24,715 nt of DNA from Fluviibacter sp039805725 (GTDB lineage: Bacteria > Pseudomonadota > Gammaproteobacteria > Burkholderiales > Rhodocyclaceae): assembly GCA_039805725.1 (NCBI GenBank), contig JBDLTT010000015.1, positions 1-24,715 of the forward strand. Reading direction: 5' to 3'. This document shows, in pieces, positions 1 through 5,978 of the stretch (the first letter of the stretch is position 1; the number at the start of each line of letters is the position of its first letter). The translations under genes were made by a program, and so were the position numbers. The notes under the pieces are model-generated. The model made no database searches. It was not told the DNA's origin and saw only the letters and a list, made by a program, of their open reading frames with translations.

Positions 1-425
1 CGGGCCCCGAGATCTGGCGCGACACCGAAGGGCAGATCACCCACTTTGTCTCAAGCATGGGCACCACGGGCACCATCATGGGCGTCTCGCGTTTTCTCAA
101 AGAGCAGAACCCCAACATCCGCATCATTGGCGTCCAGCCCAAAGAGGGTGCGCAGATTCCCGGTATTCGTAAATGGCCTGAGGCCTACCTGCCCAAGATT
201 TATGACAAATCCCGGGTCGATGAACTGGTCTATGTCGGCCAGGCCGAAGCCGAATCCATGACGCGTCGTCTGGCGGCGGAAGAGGGTATCTTTGCGGGTA
301 TCTCGTCCGGCGGTGCCATGTGCGTTGCGCTCGACATCGCCCGCAACAACCCGAACGCGACCGTGGTCAGCATCGTCTGTGACCGCGGTGACCGCTATCT
401 CTCGACGGGCGTGTTCCCGGAGTAA
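1..425 (+). CDS. cysM: Cysteine synthase B (O-acetylserine sulfhydrylase B), C-terminal part
   Basis: This is the 3' part of a PLP-dependent cysteine synthase, which makes cysteine from O-acetylserine and sulfide or thiosulfate in the cytoplasm. The window edge removes the start and the PLP-binding lysine; the first complete codon is at position 3 and about 140 residues remain. The opening residues GPEIWRDTEGQITHF lead into SSMGTTGTIMG, the glycine-rich loop that holds the PLP phosphate. The C-terminus has SSGGAMC and ends DRYLSTGVFPE. The EIWRDT wording and the compact C-terminus favour CysM; the CysK-type copy lies at 21769-22701. The stop is only 5 bases before the exonuclease gene, whose likely Shine-Dalgarno GGAG sits in the last cysM codons, so the two are probably co-transcribed. 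The identity is well supported; choosing CysM over CysK is an inference from a partial sequence. Confidence 0.9.
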   Translation, partial: GPEIWRDTEGQITHFVSSMGTTGTIMGVSRFLKEQNPNIRIIGVQPKEGAQIPGIRKWPEAYLPKIYDKSRVDELVYVGQAEAESMTRRLAAEEGIFAGISSGGAMCVALDIARNNPNATVVSIVCDRGDRYLSTGVFPE

Positions 426-430
426 CGACT

Positions 431-1234
431 ATGGTGCCCGTGCTCGTTTTTGATATCGAAACCGTTCCCGATGTGGTGGGGTTGCGTAACCTCAATGACC
501 TGCCGGCCGAACTATCAGACGACGAAGTGGCCGAGCTGGCCTTCCAGCAGCGGCGCGCTCAGAACGGCACCGACTTCCTGCCGCATTACCTGCACCGCAT
601 TGTGACCATCTCCTGTGCTTTCCGCAGTGATGCTGGTTTCAAGGTTTTTTCGCTATCGGCGCCCGAACTCGACGAAGGCGCGATTATCCAGCGCTTCTTT
701 GACGGCCTCGAGCGTTTGACGCCGACACTGGTGTCGTGGAACGGCGGTGGTTTCGATCTGCCCGTCTTGCACTACCGAGGTCTCATGCACGGCGTGACCG
801 CGCCGCGCTATTGGGATCAGGGCGAGGGCGATTTCAACGACTCACGCGAATTCAAGTGGAACAATTATGTCAGCCGTTATCACAGCCGCCATACGGATCT
901 GATGGATCTGCTGGCGTTGTACCAGCCGCGGGCGAGTGCGCCGCTGGATGCCATGGCCAAGCTCATGGGCTTTCCCGGTAAAGTCGGCATGGCCGGTAAC
1001 TTGGTCTGGTCAGCCTGGCAGGCGGGCGAACATGCCAAGATTCGTGACTATTGTGAAACCGATGTGGTGAATACGTATCTGGTCTATAACCGCTTCCGCC
1101 TCATGCGCGGCGACCTCACCCGCGAGCAGTCCGACCAAGAAGAAATTCTGGTGCGCAATTCCTTGAAAGAGCTCACCGGCAGCCACTGGAGCGAGTTCCT
1201 CGCCGAATGGCCGGAGCGCCCCCCTCTGCTATAA
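431..1234 (+). CDS. DEDDy-type 3'-5' exonuclease, predicted PolB-like
   Basis: A 267-residue protein of the DnaQ-like ribonuclease H fold, in the family annotated as predicted 3'-5' exonuclease related to the DNA polymerase B proofreading domain. It should remove nucleotides from 3' ends using two metal ions; its physiological substrate is not known to me. All motifs are visible: Exo I FDIETVP (D8, E10), Exo II SWNGGGFD (N104, D109) and Exo III YCETD (Y207, D211), the tyrosine placing it in the DEDDy class. There is no polymerase domain, so it is a stand-alone nuclease. The ATG at 431 has a GGAG about 8 bases upstream, inside the end of cysM, which supports this start. Its stop codon TAA (1232-1234) lies inside the -10 box of the following tRNA gene. 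Confidence is high for the family and low for the cellular role. Confidence 0.88.
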   Translation: MVPVLVFDIETVPDVVGLRNLNDLPAELSDDEVAELAFQQRRAQNGTDFLPHYLHRIVTISCAFRSDAGFKVFSLSAPELDEGAIIQRFFDGLERLTPTLVSWNGGGFDLPVLHYRGLMHGVTAPRYWDQGEGDFNDSREFKWNNYVSRYHSRHTDLMDLLALYQPRASAPLDAMAKLMGFPGKVGMAGNLVWSAWQAGEHAKIRDYCETDVVNTYLVYNRFRLMRGDLTREQSDQEEILVRNSLKELTGSHWSEFLAEWPERPPLL

Positions 1235-1235
1235 T
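1230..1235 (+). promoter_or_regulatory. -10 box of the tRNA-Ser promoter, overlapping the upstream stop codon
   Basis: A perfect TATAAT lies 10 bases before the mature tRNA 5' end and contains the TAA stop of the exonuclease gene. The bases after it (GGCGGGC) form a GC-rich discriminator, the feature that makes stable-RNA promoters sensitive to ppGpp in other proteobacteria. The best -35 candidate, TGGCCG at 1208-1213 with a 16-base spacer, is weak. The -10 call rests on the exact match and its position; the regulation is an inference. Confidence 0.6.
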
Positions 1236-1245
1236 GGCGGGCTTC

Positions 1246-1336
1246 GGACAGGTGGATGAGTGGTTTAAGTCGCACGCCTGGAAAGCGTGTTTAGGGTAAT
1301 ACCCTAACGCGGGTTCGAATCCCGCCCTGTCCGCCA
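1246..1336 (+). tRNA. tRNA-Ser (anticodon GGA)
   Basis: A class II tRNA of 91 bases including an encoded CCA. The acceptor arms are GGACAGG (1246-1252) and CCTGTCC (1326-1332), followed by discriminator G1333 and CCA at 1334-1336. The anticodon stem CACGC/GCGTG encloses the loop CTGGAAA with anticodon GGA, which reads UCC and UCU. A long variable arm of the form GGG-TAATA-CCC and the T-loop GGTTCGAATCC confirm a serine tRNA. No U-rich terminator follows before the SirB2 gene, so the transcript may run on. Confidence 0.97.
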
Positions 1337-1381
1337 GTCGAATTAAGCGAGACCTGCATTCGGGCAAGCAAAATACCGCAC

Positions 1382-1747
1382 ATGGCATATGAGGCGCTCA
1401 AACATTTCCACGTCACCCTGGCAGTAGCGAGTGTCATCCTGTTTCTCGTTCGGGCAGAAGCATCAATAAACCGATCGAGGATGCCATCAACGCGATTTAG
1501 GATATTGGCGCATCTTGTCGATACCTTGTTGCTGGGGTTAGGTATTGCGCTTGTCTACAGGCTGTCATTAAATCCACTTCACACCCCATGGTTGGCTGCC
1601 AAGCTGCTGGCAATTGCCGCATATATTGGATTTGGTACGGTGGTAATGAAAGCAAAAAACAGGCAGATCAAGAAACTGGCCTTGGTGACAGCACTGGTGT
1701 TGATCGCCTATATTTTTCTGGTCGCTATCTTCAAAAATCCACTTTAG
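1382..1747 (+). CDS. SirB2 family integral membrane protein
   Basis: A 121-residue, very hydrophobic protein with about four membrane segments, near residues 10-24, 42-60, 68-87 and 97-117. The length, the opening YEALKHFHV with its conserved KxxH pattern, and the HLVDTLLLGLGIAL segment match the SirB2 family. SirB2 was named as an up-regulator of invasion genes in Salmonella, but the molecular function of the family is unknown, and homologues are common in non-pathogens. It is therefore best read as an inner-membrane protein of unknown role. The ATG at 1382 follows the tRNA by 45 bases with no clear Shine-Dalgarno. The sensor kinase gene starts 85 bases downstream on the same strand. Base composition is AT-richer than in the flanking housekeeping genes. 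Confidence 0.75.
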   Translation: MAYEALKHFHVTLAVASVILFLVRAEASINRSRMPSTRFRILAHLVDTLLLGLGIALVYRLSLNPLHTPWLAAKLLAIAAYIGFGTVVMKAKNRQIKKLALVTALVLIAYIFLVAIFKNPL

Positions 1748-1832
1748 TCGAGATTATTCAGAATACGCTGAAGCGAAGAAAGAGTGATTTACTCGCTTTA
1801 TACTCACGATTCATCAACGCAGAGGAAAGACC

Positions 1833-3293
1833 TTGAGCGGCACACTGGCACTGTTGATTTCTCTGGTTATCGCTATTGAAGTGGCGATTCCGGTGGGGAC
1901 GTTTTTACTCTTTAAGGGCCGCTACGATGATAAAACCCGGTTGTGGTTTATCAGCGTGATTTGTGCCAGTGCCTCGATTATCCTCGTTGCCTTACGCCCT
2001 TTTCTACCCGAATACCTGTCGTACCAGATTCCCTGGATTTTCATGGTGGGTGGATTTCTCCTGATGATCGAAGCGATATCCCGCGAACTGCGGCCTGGCG
2101 GTTCCTGGAAGGCCTATTGGCTGGCTTTTATCCTATGGATTGTATTAGTTTATATAATTTACATTCTCGGGTTGTCGACTTCCCTGGGTTTTGTTGCCTA
2201 TAGCCTTTGTCTTGCGCTGCTTGCATTCATTTTGCTGGTGCAAATCTGGAAGATCCATAAACAGCATCCTAGTAAAAGTCTGCGAATTCTGCAGATTGGA
2301 TTTTTATTTTATTCGTTGCCCGCGTTGGCGCGTGTGTTTGCCTATTTATCAACGGGCTCGGTCGAGCAGCTGGATGTCTTTAAATTCAATCCGGTAACCA
2401 ACGTACTGGTCTTTACGTATGTACTGGCGGCGTTATTTGTGCCCTTTGGTTACTGGGGTTTTACGCTGGAAAAGTCTGAACGTGAGCGTGATCGGGCGAA
2501 AGCCGGAGAGGACAAGGCAACGCAGGAGGCAGACCGTTTTCGTCAACTGGTTGAGGAGCGCGATCGTTTGCTGGTGATGAATTCGCGTTTTTCAACCGTC
2601 AGTGCGCTTTCTTCTTTTTCGGCGATGCTGATTCACGATATTACGCAGCCCTTACAAACCTTGCAGTTGGGTTTGGAACGCATTCGTTCAAATCTTGTAT
2701 CTGGCTCCTCCCGCGATCAATTGGAGCGCGATGTGTTGCATCTGGAATCTACGATGGATCGTGCGGGTGAGTTGGTTGTTGCTCTACGACGCTTAATGCA
2801 AAGTGGTGAAGCGGTCGTTAAACCCGTTGCAGTGGTGCCACTGTTCAAGGAAGTCGATTCGATTCTCAGCAGTGAAGCACTAAAACGTCGGGTTAAGATT
2901 GCGCTGCACAATGATTTGCCACCGGAATGCAGTGTTAAGGCGGATGCGACCATGCTTCAGCGCATAGTGATTAATCTGATTTCTAACGCGCTGAATCAGT
3001 TTAGATCAACAGGGACAAAGAGACCGCAGGTCGATATTCGACTCGTCGAAGAAATACGACACAATGAGTCTTTCGTTGTGGTGGAAGTCACGGACAATGG
3101 CGGCGGCTTTCGCTCAGAAGTTCTTGAGCGTGTCGGGCTTCCGTGGTCATCCGAGCGTCAGGGCGGCTTGGGGTTGGCGCTCATGCTCACCAAACAATTA
3201 ATGGGCATCTGGGGCGGACAACTTGAGATTTGTAATCGCACAGATGGGGTGGCCGGAGCCATGGTGCGTATTGCACTGCCCAAAGCCTCGTGA
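1833..3293 (+). CDS. Sensor histidine kinase with multi-pass membrane sensor domain
   Basis: A 486-residue membrane kinase that should autophosphorylate and pass phosphate to the response regulator encoded next. Residues 1-210 hold about seven hydrophobic helices (near 4-26, 37-55, 65-85, 95-114, 116-138, 152-172 and 187-208) and no large periplasmic loop, so the signal is probably sensed in or at the membrane. A charged coiled coil (212-250) replaces a HAMP or PAS domain. The dimerisation box contains the phosphoacceptor in LIHDITQPLQ (H268). The ATPase domain shows an N-box NLISNALNQ (N381, N385), DNGGGF (421-426) and GGLGLAL (444-450). The start is TTG, chosen because GAGGAAA lies about 4 bases upstream and the next in-frame ATG (residue 71) would remove two helices. 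The stimulus is unknown. Confidence 0.88.
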   Translation: MSGTLALLISLVIAIEVAIPVGTFLLFKGRYDDKTRLWFISVICASASIILVALRPFLPEYLSYQIPWIFMVGGFLLMIEAISRELRPGGSWKAYWLAFILWIVLVYIIYILGLSTSLGFVAYSLCLALLAFILLVQIWKIHKQHPSKSLRILQIGFLFYSLPALARVFAYLSTGSVEQLDVFKFNPVTNVLVFTYVLAALFVPFGYWGFTLEKSERERDRAKAGEDKATQEADRFRQLVEERDRLLVMNSRFSTVSALSSFSAMLIHDITQPLQTLQLGLERIRSNLVSGSSRDQLERDVLHLESTMDRAGELVVALRRLMQSGEAVVKPVAVVPLFKEVDSILSSEALKRRVKIALHNDLPPECSVKADATMLQRIVINLISNALNQFRSTGTKRPQVDIRLVEEIRHNESFVVVEVTDNGGGFRSEVLERVGLPWSSERQGGLGLALMLTKQLMGIWGGQLEICNRTDGVAGAMVRIALPKAS

Positions 3294-3309
3294 GACTCTG
3301 GCAGCCCGG

Positions 3310-3331
3310 GCATTCCCAATTTTGGGAATGC
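3310..3331. promoter_or_regulatory. Palindromic operator in front of the response-regulator gene
   Basis: A 22-base palindrome with perfect 10-base arms, GCATTCCCAA and TTGGGAATGC, around TT. Its 18-base core (3312-3329) differs by one base from the core at 5037-5054. A TATGAT hexamer (3352-3357) begins 22 bases after the core, which puts the palindrome centre near -42 of the predicted start site, a usual place for an activator touching RNA polymerase. A smaller inverted repeat, ATTTTG-GG-CAAAAT (3334-3347), lies between the two. No T-run follows, so a terminator role for the kinase gene is unlikely. The likely binder is the adjacent FixJ/NarL-type regulator; that is inferred. Confidence 0.65.
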
Positions 3332-3351
3332 TCATTTTGGGCAAAATTGCT

Positions 3352-3357
3352 TATGAT
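3352..3357 (+). promoter_or_regulatory. Predicted -10 box of the response-regulator promoter
   Basis: TATGAT matches the sigma-70 -10 consensus at five of six bases. No good -35 box lies 16-18 bases upstream; the palindrome takes that place, as in activator-dependent promoters. The same hexamer at the same spacing occurs on the minus strand beside the second palindrome (5009-5014). Transcription would begin near 3363-3365. Confidence 0.5.
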
Positions 3358-3392
3358 GGTAATTGGTACAAAGCCACCATCAACTAAAATCT

Positions 3393-4040
3393 GTGCCCAC
3401 TTTTAAGCTCCCTCGAGAATGCGCCCGCGGGGCGTGTCATGTCTACCTGATTGAAGACGAAGCGTCTTTGCGCGCCGAATTGGCTGAAACCCTGAAAAAA
3501 GCAGGGCTGGAAGTGCTCGCCTTTGAGAATGCCGAGTCCTGTCTGGATGCTGGTATAGATTACTCCCCCGCAGTAATCGTTTCGGATATGGTGCTGCCGG
3601 GTCAATCCGGTATTGATCTCTTTCAAGAACTCAGAGAGCAGGGCATCGAAACGCCGCTGGTTTTTATGAGTGGCTATAGCGAGCCCCGTCAGATTATCGA
3701 AGGCATGAAGCTTGGCGTCGTCGATTTCTTGTGGAAACCCTTTAAAAGCGAAGCGTTATTTGAGGCCATTGCCCGCGCTTTGAAGCTGGATCTTGAACGG
3801 CAGGCAAACCTGAGGCTTACGAGTGGTGTTGAGGCGCGTTGGGCCACGCTTTCAGACCGCGAAGAAGAGGTTTGCAAGCTGATGCTCAAAGGTTTTGGTA
3901 ACAAGGATATCGCAGAGCAGTTGGGCATACGGCCGGATACGGTCAATAAGCACCGGATGAAAACACTGAAGAAGATGGGTGTTCCCGGTCGTCCGCAATT
4001 GATTGAATTGCTGAAGAGCTATCCCTTCGCGCAAACCTGA
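3393..4040 (+). CDS. FixJ/NarL-type response regulator with LuxR-type DNA-binding domain
   Basis: A two-domain transcription factor, the presumed partner of the upstream kinase. Counted from the GTG start used here (215 residues), the receiver domain has acidic residues in LIEDE (E21, D22), the phosphoacceptor aspartate in VSDMVLPG (D65), the switch residue in FMSGYS (S93) and the conserved lysine in LWKPF (K115). The C-terminus (about 150-205) is a LuxR/GerE helix-turn-helix beginning LSDREEEVCKLM and including GFGNKDIAEQLGI and PDTVNKHR. An in-frame TTG at 3363 would add ten residues, but it falls at the predicted transcription start, so GTG 3393 is preferred. Neither has a clear Shine-Dalgarno, and the start remains uncertain. 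Its stop is 13 bases from that of the convergent RodZ-like gene. Confidence 0.87.
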   Translation: MPTFKLPRECARGACHVYLIEDEASLRAELAETLKKAGLEVLAFENAESCLDAGIDYSPAVIVSDMVLPGQSGIDLFQELREQGIETPLVFMSGYSEPRQIIEGMKLGVVDFLWKPFKSEALFEAIARALKLDLERQANLRLTSGVEARWATLSDREEEVCKLMLKGFGNKDIAEQLGIRPDTVNKHRMKTLKKMGVPGRPQLIELLKSYPFAQT

Positions 4041-4053
4041 CGCCCTGACCTGG

Positions 4054-4977
4054 CTACTCGCCGAGTTTACGGATATCGGATCCGACAATGCGGGCGACCT
4101 GGCTACCAGACGCCCTATAGGGTTTGAGGCTGATGGGGGCATTGCTGCTGCTGACGGTGACCGCGCCAGCATTGCCGACGACCAGCGCTTGTAATTGGGC
4201 GGGTTCCAGATCCAGGGTGTCGCCACGACGATAGACCTTTTCCTGTTTGTTGCCGTTTTTGTCGACAGATTGCACCCAGCTTGATTCATTAAATTTAATC
4301 AGGATGTGTCCTGGGGCAATGTTATCGGCAGCGACTGGCTTTTCTGCGGCCGTTGTTTTGACCGGCTCAGTTTTTTCGGGTGTGTCCTGGGTGGGGGCTG
4401 TTGGGGCAGGGGTGGCTGAAACAGTCTCTGTGACCGGGGTTGGCGGTACGACGGAAGGGTTGGGCTCTGTTGTTCGGGCAACAGGCTCGGGTTGCGGGGC
4501 GGCCGCGAGCGGTTCGTTTGGCGTTGCTTTGTAGACCAGGGTAACGATGCCGAGTCCGCAAAGCACAACCAGAGCAAGACGAAAACGCGAACTGCGCGAC
4601 GCGCTTTGCAAGTTGACTTCGGCGGTTTCTGGCGCCGATGTTTTCGGTGTTGGGGTTGCTATTTCGGTCACGATTTCTACATCGGTCACAGCGCGCTCGG
4701 GCTCCGGGGCGCTGCCAAAGAGCGTGAGCGAGGGCTTTTCTTCAAAGCCTAGGTATTGCGCGTATTTGTCGGCTGCCTGGCCGAACATTTTGGCGCTGTA
4801 AAAACTTTGATGATTGGCTGTTTCTAATCCGTTGACTTGCAGTTTTGAAAGTAGCAGTGCGTCGGCAATATCCTGCGGGCTAAGCTGGCGCGCATTTCGT
4901 TCAGCGCAGAAACGCAGACCTAAGGCTTTGGCCTTATCCGTGTTGAGTTCAAGCCGAACTTTTGTCTCTGCGTTCAT
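4054..4977 (-). CDS. RodZ-like helix-turn-helix, single-pass membrane protein
   Basis: A 307-residue protein with the architecture of RodZ, the cytoskeletal adaptor that links MreB to the cell-wall elongation machinery. It has an N-terminal HTH_25-like domain (about 18-78, with LSPQDIADALLLSKLQVNGLE), an acidic linker, one membrane helix (about 132-150), a proline/threonine-rich periplasmic stretch (151-218) and a C-terminal domain (219-307) resembling DUF4115 of RodZ (IKFNESSWVQSVDKNG, LVVGNAG). Canonical RodZ genes usually sit beside ispG; this one sits beside a two-component system, so it may be a paralogue with a specialised role. An in-frame ATG at 5013 has a nearby GAGG, but it lies inside the predicted -10 box TATGAT; the ATG at 4977, with AGG 6 bases upstream, is preferred. 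The domain layout is seen; the function is inferred. Confidence 0.72.
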   Translation of the reverse strand: MNAETKVRLELNTDKAKALGLRFCAERNARQLSPQDIADALLLSKLQVNGLETANHQSFYSAKMFGQAADKYAQYLGFEEKPSLTLFGSAPEPERAVTDVEIVTEIATPTPKTSAPETAEVNLQSASRSSRFRLALVVLCGLGIVTLVYKATPNEPLAAAPQPEPVARTTEPNPSVVPPTPVTETVSATPAPTAPTQDTPEKTEPVKTTAAEKPVAADNIAPGHILIKFNESSWVQSVDKNGNKQEKVYRRGDTLDLEPAQLQALVVGNAGAVTVSSSNAPISLKPYRASGSQVARIVGSDIRKLGE

Positions 4978-5008
4978 GGAATACCTGACAGGGATTTGGT
5001 GTGGATGA

Positions 5009-5014
5009 ATCATA
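5009..5014 (-). promoter_or_regulatory. Predicted -10 box of the RodZ-like gene
   Basis: Read on the minus strand this is TATGAT, identical to the hexamer in front of the response-regulator gene and, like it, beginning 22 bases after an ATTCCC-N6-GGGAAT core. Transcription would begin near 5002, leaving about 25 bases of leader before the ATG at 4977. This is the main reason to reject the upstream ATG at 5013. Confidence 0.5.
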
Positions 5015-5034
5015 CAACCTCATGATTCGTGTGG

Positions 5035-5056
5035 ATATTCCCGATTTTGGGAATAT
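5035..5056. promoter_or_regulatory. Second copy of the palindromic operator, between divergent genes
   Basis: Perfect 8-base arms ATATTCCC and GGGAATAT surround GATTTT. The inner 18 bases (5037-5054) differ by one base from the palindrome at 3312-3329. The site lies between the RodZ-like gene (minus) and the small winged-helix gene (plus). Hexamers TATGAT (minus, 5014-5009) and TAGAGT (plus, 5077-5082) each begin exactly 22 bases outside the core, so a single bound dimer could control both directions. Confidence 0.65.
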
Positions 5057-5089
5057 TCTTATCAAGAGTGTCTTGGTAGAGTTCAACGC

Positions 5090-5386
5090 ATGAAATCGAT
5101 GCTTTGCCAACTTCTTTTTGACCCGGTTCCGCTTCCTGCCCAGCGTGGTCGTCAGATCAAGTTTGATACTGACGAACCGGATATCCTCTTTACGACCGGT
5201 CCCATGGACGAGCGGATCACGCTGCTGATGCGCCATCGCGGTTACCCGATGTCAGTGCGCGAAATTGCTACCGGTATTGATAGTAACGCGTCTCAGGTCA
5301 ACAAAGGACTTAAAACGTTGATAGCCGCCGGCCACGTAGACGTCGTCGATATGTTGGGTTGCGTACGAGAGTACGTGTTGCGCTAA
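5090..5386 (+). CDS. Small winged-helix-like DNA-binding protein, unknown function
   Basis: A 98-residue protein I cannot name. Residues about 42-98 look like a winged helix: RITLLMRHRGYPMSVREIAT, then SNASQVNKGLKTLIAAGHV, the pattern of a MarR- or IclR-like recognition helix followed by a wing (VDVVDMLGCVREYVLR). The first 40 residues have no recognisable domain. No enzymatic or membrane segment is present, so it is probably a small regulator. It is transcribed divergently from the RodZ-like gene across the shared palindrome. If the -10 candidate TAGAGT (5077-5082) is real, the transcript would start about 2 bases before the ATG and be nearly leaderless, which fits the absence of a clear Shine-Dalgarno. 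Another ATG in frame at 5204 would leave only the winged-helix part. A strong terminator follows. Confidence 0.65.
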   Translation: MKSMLCQLLFDPVPLPAQRGRQIKFDTDEPDILFTTGPMDERITLLMRHRGYPMSVREIATGIDSNASQVNKGLKTLIAAGHVDVVDMLGCVREYVLR

Positions 5387-5413
5387 ATCTCCCTGATACC
5401 GTGCACTCCCTTC

Positions 5414-5437
5414 GCCCGGCATGTGCCGGGCTTTTTT
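5414..5437 (+). terminator. Rho-independent terminator after the winged-helix gene
   Basis: A perfect 8-base stem, GCCCGGCA (5414-5421) and TGCCGGGC (5424-5431), with a minimal loop is followed by six T residues (5432-5437). It closes the two-component/RodZ-like block and separates it from the cupin gene. Confidence 0.92.
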
Positions 5438-5512
5438 ATTCGTTCGTCATGACCTGGCTGTGCCTGATAACATGCGGTCTCGTGAAGCGTGATCTTGGCT
5501 CAGGGAGACTTT

Positions 5513-5971
5513 ATGAAGCTTAACCAGTGGATGGTCGGCGCGACGATGGCTCTGCTGACCATGAGTGCATGGGCGAATGACCCACAGAAGCATTACTACA
5601 CCGACATTCCGGGGGTCGAGGCGCAGGTGCTGATCAAGACGACGCGCTCGTGGAACGGGTCGACCTTGCCGGCCTATGGCGATGGGCAGCCGGAGGTGAC
5701 GATCGTGCGATATACCTTTGTACCGGGCGCCTCGCTTCCGATGCATATGCATCCGGTCATTAACGCCGGGGTCTTGCTCAAAGGGGAGCTGCAGATCATG
5801 ACTAAGTCGGGTGAAAAAATCACCCTCAAGGCTGGTGAGCCGTTGGTGGAGCTCTTTAAAGAATGGCACTCCGGGGTGAACCCCGGAAAAGAACCTGTCG
5901 ATTTAATCGTGGTGTACGCCGGTACGGTTGGCACACCGCTGGTGATTCGTGAACAACCTACCGATAAGTGA
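5513..5971 (+). CDS. Exported cupin-domain protein
   Basis: A 152-residue protein with a signal peptide (MKLNQWMVGATMALLTMSAWA, probable cut before NDPQ), so the mature form should be periplasmic. The rest is a single small beta-barrel cupin: YTFVPGASLPMHMHPVINAGVLLKGE carries the metal-binding histidines of HMHP, and the second cupin motif includes EWHSGVNPG. Such proteins bind a metal and may act as dioxygenases, isomerases or sensors; the substrate cannot be read from the sequence. The ATG at 5513 is preferred over an upstream GTG at 5489 because GGGAG lies about 7 bases before it and the signal peptide then begins properly. The alcohol dehydrogenase gene begins 7 bases after the stop, so they form one transcription unit. 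Confidence 0.82.
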   Translation: MKLNQWMVGATMALLTMSAWANDPQKHYYTDIPGVEAQVLIKTTRSWNGSTLPAYGDGQPEVTIVRYTFVPGASLPMHMHPVINAGVLLKGELQIMTKSGEKITLKAGEPLVELFKEWHSGVNPGKEPVDLIVVYAGTVGTPLVIREQPTDK

Positions 5972-5978
5972 GAACAAC

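Noticed and set aside
1246..1336. tRNA-Ser as the attachment site of a genomic island
   Set aside because: No integrase gene and no second copy of the tRNA 3' end is visible in the window; only a weak compositional hint remains, reported separately.
3310..3331. Palindrome as a terminator of the histidine kinase gene
   Set aside because: The stem is AT-rich in part, no T-run follows, and a near-identical copy lies between divergent genes, where no terminator is needed.
4978..5013. N-terminal extension of the RodZ-like protein from the ATG at 5013
   Set aside because: That ATG lies inside the predicted -10 hexamer TATGAT, and the extra 12 residues add nothing recognisable; the GAGG in front of it keeps it a minor alternative.
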